Shown here piece after piece: positions 56,700 through 64,000 of a stretch of DNA of 64,000 nt. The stretch covers positions 850,474-914,473 of the forward strand of contig JALMQS010000085.1 of assembly GCA_024734495.1 (NCBI GenBank), read 5' to 3'. Every line of letters starts with the position of its first letter. The stretch's first letter is position 1. Below the pieces are notes generated by a model, which did no database searches, was not told where the DNA came from, and worked only from the letters and a program-made list of their open reading frames with translations. A program made the position numbers and the translations under genes. The stretch comes from Forficula auricularia. Lineage: Eukaryota; Arthropoda; Insecta; Dermaptera; Forficulidae.

Positions 56700-56934
56700 T
56701 CTATGACCTTATCCAAGATCAGGTCTAGAAGAGAACTAACTAGACCGACATAGGTTATGTTTTCATCTTTTTCTTTATCGCCTCTGGATTATTCAAAATG
56801 CACCTGGCATACAGCTAATTATAATTTTTGGGGCCTGATATTCATCGATTTTACCAAGAAATCGTGGAATTAGCATCAACCGGCTGGACTCATGACCAAA
56901 TTCGAGAAATTTCAGCACCGCTTGCACTAAAAGA
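56700..56934 (+). pseudogene. Decayed exon 1 of SLC22 copy B
   Basis: Aligns with 33930-34166 (gtctagaag, tggattattca, aattataatttttgggg, accggctggactcatg) but has lost the ATG, gained several 1-2 base indels, and has in-frame stops (for example gggcctga). The donor context aaaaga|gttggt is still there. It cannot encode TM1. Copy B either uses another first exon, which I could not find, or is a pseudogene or partial gene. Confidence 0.8.
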
Positions 56935-59900
56935 GTTGGTGTTTTAGACTAAAACTGAAGATCAGATGTCCTTCGTCAAAAAAAATCTTTGAACTCATTG
57001 GTTCGGTTCTGTTCCAGGATCTCATTAAAATTGATAAAATTGTGTTCAACAATCCTTCTAAGATTCATTAAGACATATTCCAGTTTATCGCTGGTTTTCT
57101 GGTTGTATGACTTTCATTTTGGGCTATTTTATATCTCTAAATGAATCTGGCAATGAATTTTCACATATTTTAATTAATACGTTTCAATTTTAGACTGTAA
57201 ATATATTAAAGATGTGTCGTTTTTTAACAGGGTAGGGCATCTGATCTTCGTTTTTACCCTGTTTTATTTTGAAACATTATTATTATTTATGTACTAATCC
57301 ATGTCTAATATATTATATTTTAAGGGGTAGAGGTTTATGAGGAATATGTTTATTGTTTTTTTTTCTTTTTTTAATTAACAAACTGATGTTTCAGCCTTAA
57401 TGAATCATTCATTCTCATTGTTATTGTGATATATCAGTTCATATTACACCCAAAAGAGGGCAGCCCTAAAATTGGAACAATACTAAAATCAATCCCGCCT
57501 CCCACTTTACAATTCACAAAGAACAAACTAACATTATATTCTAAAGAAAATTAAGCGAGATTGTCATTTACTGAATCCGAGGGGTTAGGAATAATTTTTA
57601 TTATATATCAGAAGGCTTTTGGATACACTAGTTGAAATCTCTCGTGATTTTCTTTAAAAAATCTTTTTACACTCTCGACAATTTGAAGTTTTATATCCGA
57701 TTCGAGAAGAGTTATTCCATTGCTCTTGGATTTTTGAAAATTTCCTTAAATCGAAACGAGACCCCTATGTAATTTTTGGAAAAACCATCACATGCTAAAA
57801 TTCAACCTGATTGAATATTACAATTTGTGACTTTATTTAAGACCACGGGTTCCGTAGTCTTTGTGTCGGCCATGTGGACCCTTTGAAATCGCGCAAGCAA
57901 AATCACATTAATAAAATAAGGCATCATATCACAAAAACTAGAATGTTTATATGGTAAACTCTACCTTTACCATTCTCAATTATCATATTTAAATCTTATA
58001 TAAAAGTTATTCTTTTATACAAACTTGATGGCTTACCATAGATGCCATCAGCTCTGAAGCATTCTATCGACTGGACTCGCCTAGCTCTTACGCAGCTTTC
58101 ATTCTTCGTTGAGGTATTTGTTGCCTAAATACAGGCGTACCAATGTCATAGATCAAGTTCAAATTCAGACTACATTTTGAGGATTGTAATTAATACAGTT
58201 ATTTATTATACTTTATAATCTAATATTTTTCTTATACTTGCAAAAAAATTGAATTATTTAAAAAGTTCTAAATCAAAAAAAAATTCAAATTCAAGTTCGA
58301 TTTCTGACAAGAGCTACAATATTCAATTATTTTTTCACACGTGGTTGTAAAGAATTGACTACATTGGCTGATAAAATGAAATGAAAAATTATTACTCTTT
58401 ACGCTGACCAATGGATGAAGTTCTCCAGGCTGCCGGAAAATTGACTTTATTCAAAAATATTAAACGTTTTTCTTATTCGTTTTATCTATAGTGTATACTA
58501 GCCAAGTCGGTGCCACAGCAATATTTGTAATCAAATTATTTTCTTTAATTTATAAAAAAACATTCATCACAAATTTTCAATACATGGTTTGTTTCTAGCT
58601 CAAATATAACTCATATTATGACAAAAACTATAACTGCATAATGGAGAATTGATTTAAAAGGAGCCCAAAGATATTGAAAAGTATATATTTAAAATAAAAT
58701 AATTTAATCGAACGTTATTTTTTCTTAAAACCAGCGTTTTGGATGATCTTTCACCTTCTCCAGAGCTTAAAAGCGTAATTGATGGAAGCTTATGGTATAA
58801 CCACGTCTTTATTGTCTTCTTTTTTTAACAGTGCTTGTCTGGAGTTTGAGCTGGTCCAAATTCTGTTGATATGATATTAATGGCAAACTATAACAATAAA
58901 CAAGCACTATTAATAAAAAGATAGGAGGTGGTTACAAACTTCCTTCATTTACCGTTTCTCTTAAGCCCTGAAGGACGGAAGATTCTCCGTTAAGAGAATA
59001 AAATCACGTTCTAATAAATTATTTTATTCCGAATATGTACTTTTCAATAACCTTGTGATGCCTCTCCATCAAATATTCATGGACTACTGATTGTCAGCCC
59101 TCCTTCAAAAAAATCTTTTAATTGACAAATAGAATTTTAATAACTATCTCTATTCTTAATTTCAAGCTATTTAACGACTTGACCCCCTAAACGATTACAA
59201 TCAGTTTTTTTAAATATGGGAAATTGATAAATGTTTATGAAAAAAAATTCTTACAAAATTTTATGAAATTCTGAGCGTTTCTTCCGGATATAATCGATTT
59301 ATAAATTAACACATATCCTTCTGGGAAATTACTATATTTCGACTTATAGTGATCGAATAATAAAAAAATTATTTTTAATAACATTGAAAATCCGTTGAAA
59401 TTTTAGGTACTTTCTCTTTAAGTATTGACGGAACTGTGTACAAAAATTCAAAAGGATTAGTTCTATTATTCCTCGATAAAAATTAATAAAGTATAGAAAA
59501 ATTATTTCTTTCGAAAACACGTTAAATTTACTGTTGAAACGTGGCAACATGGTTAAATAAACGTTTTCCGTCACTCTTTTATTCTTCTATACAAATTTTT
59601 TCCTACGTTCATTATAAGTGTAAAAGAATAAAACTCTCTCGAATAACATATAATAAAATACTAGGAATAAATATGGTAGTATATTTATATTCAAATGTAT
59701 CCATTTCTCATGCGCTGTACTGCGGCGTTGTCAAGTGTTTGTCCGTATACACAGACACGGCTTTTGCATATGTGTGCGTGTCTAGCCTAGCTCCACTCGA
59801 ACAGTCACTCACAAAAGTTTCTGTTTTGAGGCGGAGATAAATAAAGCCTGTTTGGTAGTGGTAATTCTTGGTAGTAAGTGTACGCTGTCAACTCCCTTAA

Positions 59901-60136
59901 TTACTTCTTTATTCTTAAATCAATCAATTTCAATAATTTAATTTTAAAATTTTAGGATTTTAAAATTAAAAAATCATATTTACATTTTTTTCTTTAATTC
60001 ACATGTAATGGTTTGGCTGATTTAAGAATAAAAAAATGTAATTAATTACATAATTAGAACTTATAATTTATATAATCGTGATTAATTTGTTAAACTCATC
60101 TAAAGTGGGTTATTTTTTATATTTCTTTGTTTTTAG
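56935..60136. other. SLC22-B intron 1 region
   Basis: 56950-57250 is an insertion with inverted ends (actgaagatcagatg / catctgatcttcg) that copy A lacks. 57260-57720 aligns with copy A intron 1. 57758-57897 is a copy of the 208-bp repeat. 58630-59130 is a fold-back copy of the CTGAAGA family. 59541-59840 has a 99-codon frame with no motif. The rest is AT-rich. Confidence 0.6.
58630..59130. repeat. Fold-back copy of the dispersed CTGAAGA family
   Basis: The left part gaacgttattttttcttaaa with cagcgttttggatgatcttt and the right part ctctccgttaagagaataaa mirror one another, as in 5940-6480. The right arm carries gccctgaaggacggaagatt. Not present in copy A at this position. Confidence 0.6.
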
Positions 60137-60320
60137 TTCCGCCTCAAGAGGAACGTGCGAGTATTATGCTTTGGATTACAAAACTCTTGCCGGAAAAACT
60201 TTTGAACAAGCAAAAACTGATGCACAGAAAGAGAAAGAAACTGCCGATAAAAAATCGTGCTCTGAGTCTGAGGTTGTGTATGTTGGAACAACCGCTAATA
60301 TAACAGGCGTTGTCGAAGAG
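60137..60320 (+). CDS. SLC22-B exon 2
   Basis: SASRGTCEYYALDYKTLAGK, a Lys/Glu-rich stretch, SCSESEVVYVG and the NITG sequon. All cysteines and the sequon of copy A are kept while 14 of 61 residues differ. Donor gag|gtgagt. Confidence 0.85.
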
Positions 60321-63300
60321 GTGAGTTAATCTATTGAACAAATAATGGAATAATGCATCTCAATATGAAATATAAATCTTGTTGAAAAACCAGAACAGAA
60401 ACATGAAGGGTTAGTTATGACGTCGAAAACATTGAACTAAACAATAATTATTTTTTGGGGGGCTTTTCGGCCTTTCTAGCCATAAGCCAATTTACTAATT
60501 ATTTTATTTTTTAATTTGTCTCTACCCCCCTCCCCACTCGGGATCAGGCTTTAGTCGGATGCCTCGAGTCGGATTCGAACCCAGGTCCACTTGGTAAGCA
60601 GGCTGACATGCTAACCCCTAGCCTAACCGACCCCCCCCAAACAATAAATTAAAAGTTTCTTTTTGCCGAGAGTTTTTATTAATTAAAAGCGACATCTTCT
60701 GCTGGATAAATAAATTTTTTAATTTAAAAACTCTTTTATTATCGCCTTTAACTATACAATCATTAACAAATTATCAAATAAAACAAAAAATAATTTTGAT
60801 ATTTTTATCATTATGATATAATATACATATTAATGAAATAAATAATAAAAATAAAAACGAATAATTGAATCCGTCCACCGTTTCATAAAAAATAAATTTG
60901 AATATTTTTATCATTTATTATTATAATAAGTATCCATTAAATGTATATTCAGATTTTTTTTTTCAAATTATTATAATTCTATGATGAATATTAATTTTTT
61001 TCTAAAAGATATGTATTTGAAATTATCTATAAATATTAAAAGTATATTGTTTCAATTAAAAAAAAATAAAAAAAAAAAAAAAAAATAGCAAAATAGAATA
61101 ATAATAGATACACAATACATTTCCAAAAATGAATTTAAACTAAAATTTGATTAAATTTATCGTGACATTTTTATATTATTTTAATCAAATTTATTTCGGT
61201 AACTCACGGGTGCCCATCCCCCCTATCCTCAAAAATCCCATGTTCCCCACACCCCCCAGTTTCATAAAAAATAACCCCACTTTTTACATGGTATTTTATT
61301 CACTTCTAACGAATTGAATAGGTTTTTATTACCTTTTGTAGAAGTTATAAACTTGAACTTTTTTATTTTTTGCATATTATGCTAATTTTGAAACAATTTC
61401 CACCCCCCCCCCCCCAGAAATTTCAAATACGCACTCTGCGTCTTAATCCCTGGTCATCTTGTAAAGTTAATACTAAGACGTTTTCTTCAGTGGGCCGCGA
61501 GTTTAAAACCATATAAACAAAAATTATGGCTGGCTAAATGGGCATTTAGTTTCCGAGGTCAATTAATATAAAAAAAAAAAAAAAAAAATAGGTAGACATA
61601 GGTAGATGGATAAATTGAGCAGATCTGCTCAACTACTTTCTCAATAAATGAACTTTTAATAAATATATAATTAAATAGATCTTTGCCGTTAAGTAAATCC
61701 ACATATTTATCATAAAAAATATGTTTTAATTTTTTTTTTCTTTCTTTAGTGGAATCTTGTCTGTGGTCAAAGTATGATGAAAGCCTGGACACAAAATAGT
61801 GTCGTAATAGGAAAATTTTTAGGGGCTTTTTTATTTGGATTTGTTGCTGACAAGTAAGTACTCAATTTGTTTAATTACTTTTGAATTTAATTGATTTTTT
61901 TATGGATCTATAGAAAAGTATTTATAAAAAATTATTTTCTGTGGACCCAATATACAGAGTGTTCAAAAAGTCATGGAAATTTTTAAACACTATTAAATTC
62001 TGAAAATTCCTGAGATATCAAAATTATTCTTGTTTGTATTTTAGAGAATGGATATATTTGCAGAATTGTTTTATATTTTTGTATCCATTGATTTGGAAAT
62101 TCCATTAAGTACAAAAATTAGTACGTTATCGCCATAGTACATGACATTTTAAAGAGAATTAAATTCTAAAAAATTCAGGCTATACTACTTAGAGATCTTT
62201 CTTTACATGGATATGATGACAATTTTTTTATTTAAAACCCCACAAAAATTATTATTGCCCCCAAAATAATAATCCAAATGAAATTTTAAAACATTTTTTA
62301 ATTTCGGGGAAATACATATAACTTGTATATTTAAAATTTATTTCTTATTTTGTGTACCTGCTCCTTACACTTTTTCATTTGTACGGAACTCTATAAATGA
62401 ACTATTACTGTTTTTGATTGTTATTTCTAAACTATTCACTAAATTTAAGGCCTAGAGAACATACTACACGAGTAGTTAAGTAAGCATCAAGTAGCTGGAC
62501 GAGTAGCCAATTGTTAAGGATATGATTAACCGTGTTCATTTATGTGAAATTCACAAGGCGACCAATTCTATCTTTTATAGTGAAATAAACAGTTTCGCCT
62601 GACTATTTGAATACCATGCATTATGGGATAAAATTTTAATGAAACATTGGCTTTATTGATTTTTATTTATTTTACCTATTATTTATTTATTTATATTTTT
62701 TTTTTTTTTTTAGATTTGGACGTCTATTAACTATTCAATTTTCGATCATTATGTATTTCATTTTTGGAATCGTCAATTATTTTGCCCCTGAATATTATTT
62801 CTTTTGCTTTTGTCGAGTGATGTTGGGAATGGCTGGATCAGGAACTTTCAATACCGGAATCACTCTCTGTAAGTACATAGTGCGTCAATTCAATTGTACT
62901 TTTTAAAATGAGAACTTTTTTTTTAACTTCATCAATGCGCAATTATACTCCGAAATGTTTTTAAGAACAAATCGTTATAAGCAAAATGTACATACATAGC
63001 AAATTTGAGATGGTCAGGGAAAGCTCTCTAGTTCGAATCCCGGTCGATCCTTATGCCTATAATACAATTTTTTGCGTTGGCGTTAGTCCTATGATGGTTG
63101 CATTGGAAAAAAGTGCAATGCCTTTGTATGCACTGAGAACGCCGAAATGGCCACAAAATGGGGGGGGGGGGGAGGGGTGTTAGATCTTGTTTAAGTGACT
63201 AAAAGATTTAAAGGTGAATGTTTTCTCTGAAGTTAACGTGCAATCGAAGTTGATGCCAATTTTGAACACCAAGTAGTTAACTACCCATGAACAGTCATAC

Positions 63301-63857
63301 AATTGGTTGTACCTGCTATTTAACGTTGAATCATGTAGATTAATGTTTTTGATCTCGTAATATCATTGAAATTTTCATAATTTTATCACGCGAAAACACT
63401 TAATCGGAAAAAAATATATTTCGAATTTTTATTTTATTAATAAAATATAATTTTGAACTTTCTTTTAGTAATGGAGATCTGTGACACGAAATATCGCTCT
63501 CTGCTTGGTGTGTTGTACAACATTCCCTACTCGCTTGGGATGTTAACATTATCCCTCATCGCCATGTTATGTCATACCTGGAAAGATGTAATCCTCTATA
63601 TGGCTCTGCCGATGTATACTATGGTATTTGCCTTGTTGTAAGTGATCTTTAACTGAGAATAGAGATTTATTCTGATAGTGGATTATTCAATATTTTTTCT
63701 GTATAGGTTTTTACCAGAATCTCCTCGCTGGGCAATCCAACGAGGCCTCTCTCATCGAGCTTGGAAAACAGTCAAAACGGCCAATCGTATAATGTCAGTG
63801 GGCTGTTGCACCCCGGTTCCAGAGATTACCAAAAATAGAATCAAAGAAGCTCCAAAG
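60137..63857 (+). CDS. SLC22-family transporter, copy B (exons 2-6; continues past the window)
   Basis: Tandem paralogue of the gene at 33913-50134, same strand. Exons in the window: 60137-60320, 61750-61853, 62714-62868, 63469-63637, 63707-63857. Lengths and phases are identical to exons 2-6 of copy A, all splice sites are canonical and no stop interrupts the frame. Together they encode the extracellular loop, TM2-TM6 and the start of the cytosolic loop (SASRGTCEYY ... EEWNLVCGQ ... ADKFGR ... FLPESPRW). Exon 1 upstream is decayed, and exon 7 should lie just after the window's end. Intact exons argue for function or very recent loss; the missing TM1 argues against a normal transporter. Confidence 0.75.
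60321..61749. other. SLC22-B intron 2
   Basis: 1.43 kb, against 238 bp in copy A. The extra DNA includes a minus-strand tRNA-like SINE (60455-60641), a tttgccgagagtttttatta fragment (60663) and several homopolymer runs. Confidence 0.7.
60455..60641 (-). mobile_element. tRNA-derived SINE, minus strand
   Basis: The minus strand reads ggtcggttaggctaggggtt (box A area), then acctgggttcgaatccgact (box B), then a short body. It resembles a tRNA head with degraded pairing. Absent from the matching intron of copy A. The tail lacks a clean A-run. Confidence 0.6.
61750..61853 (+). CDS. SLC22-B exon 3
   Basis: WNLVCGQSMMKAWTQNSVV, TM2, GFVAD. Differs from copy A in two amino acids (K to Q, L to V). 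Donor gacaa|gtaagt. Confidence 0.9.
61854..62713. other. SLC22-B intron 3
   Basis: Aligns with copy A intron 3 without the palindrome. The empty site reads tactacttagagatctttct at about 62182. Confidence 0.8.
62714..62868 (+). CDS. SLC22-B exon 4
   Basis: FGRLLTIQFSIIMYF through GSGTFNTGITL, TM3 and TM4. Nearly identical to copy A at the nucleotide level (three substitutions seen). Donor tctct|gtaagt. Confidence 0.9.
62869..63468. other. SLC22-B intron 4 with a possible SINE remnant
   Basis: About 63005-63180 contains tagttcgaatcccggtcgat, a box B-like sequence, followed by a body ending in a G-run (63162-63175). No box A was found, so it is at most a truncated SINE. The rest aligns with the ends of copy A intron 4. 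Confidence 0.45.
63469..63637 (+). CDS. SLC22-B exon 5
   Basis: MEICDTKYRSLLGVLYNIPY, TM5 and TM6. Two amino-acid differences from copy A (T to I, A to L). Donor gtt|gtaagt. Confidence 0.9.
63707..63857 (+). CDS. SLC22-B exon 6
   Basis: FLPESPRWAIQRGLSHRAWK, ending RIKEAPK. Keeps the family's usual Pro before ESPRW. Donor aaag|gtttgt. Confidence 0.9.
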
Positions 63858-64000
63858 GTTTGTTTCATCGCTCTCTAATTTTTATTCTCGATTTAGAAAT
63901 ACAAACATTTTCTCAGACATCAGGAAATCTTTGAATCGAACACTCTGAAAATGTTTCTAGAACTTTGAAACTGAAAAAAGTTATAATAACATATGAGTAT
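63858..64000. other. SLC22-B intron 6 (incomplete)
   Basis: Ends at the window edge in ttataataacatatgagtat, which in copy A (42012-42031) lies just 5' of exon 7, so the copy B intron lacks the 2.2-kb insertion. Confidence 0.8.

Noticed and set aside
59541..59840. 99-codon frame as a new first exon for SLC22 copy B
   Set aside because: No TM1-like hydrophobic segment followed by a donor in the required phase. Cannot be excluded, but not supported.

Overview
The window is nuclear DNA of an animal. It is very AT-rich, intron-containing and saturated with transposon debris. Tc1/mariner, hAT, pogo/Tigger-like and non-LTR elements, GT-AG introns of 80 bp to several kb, and an SLC22 transporter gene all point to a metazoan. 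The mixture looks arthropod-like, and a crustacean such as a copepod is possible, but the sequence alone does not identify the species.

1 to about 33 kb: no host gene was recognised. The stretch is a mosaic of repeats. It holds inverted arrays of a ~119-bp unit (1-1.5 kb, related copy at 16.9-17.3 kb), a 208-bp tandem repeat (2.0-2.4 kb), many long fold-back elements (2.9-3.8, 5.9-6.5, 10.7-11.7, 13.6-14.1, 14.6-15.0, 17.7-18.1, 22.4-23.9 kb), a 166-bp hAT-type MITE with clean 8-bp target duplications (9.2 kb), a tRNA-derived SINE (12.7-13.0 kb), a mariner inserted into a fold-back (22.5-23.4 kb), hAT remnants (25.1-26.0 and 29.3-30.0 kb), and fragments of two non-LTR retrotransposons (31.9-32.5 kb minus, 33.2-33.7 kb plus).

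33.9-50.1 kb: one ten-exon gene on the plus strand for an SLC22-type major facilitator transporter (organic ion transporter family, ~575 aa). Its introns hold many insertions: a GC-rich fold-back, a near-perfect palindrome, a rearranged mariner, a 5'-truncated LINE, a second mariner, a tRNA-like SINE, Tigger-like MITEs, and a Harbinger-like element inside a palindrome. Splicing phases agree for exons 1-9. The exon 9/10 junction is off by one base if joined at the canonical GT and AG.

50.2-56.4 kb: intergenic. It contains a 1.4-kb hAT-type element with a perfect 63-bp-arm palindrome inside, and a 369-bp tandem duplication.

56.4 kb to the window end: a second, tandemly duplicated SLC22 copy in the same orientation. 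Exons 2-6 are intact, exon 1 is decayed, and later exons lie beyond the window. Comparing the two copies gives empty sites for most intronic insertions. It also shows that amino-acid change is concentrated in exon 2, the large extracellular loop.
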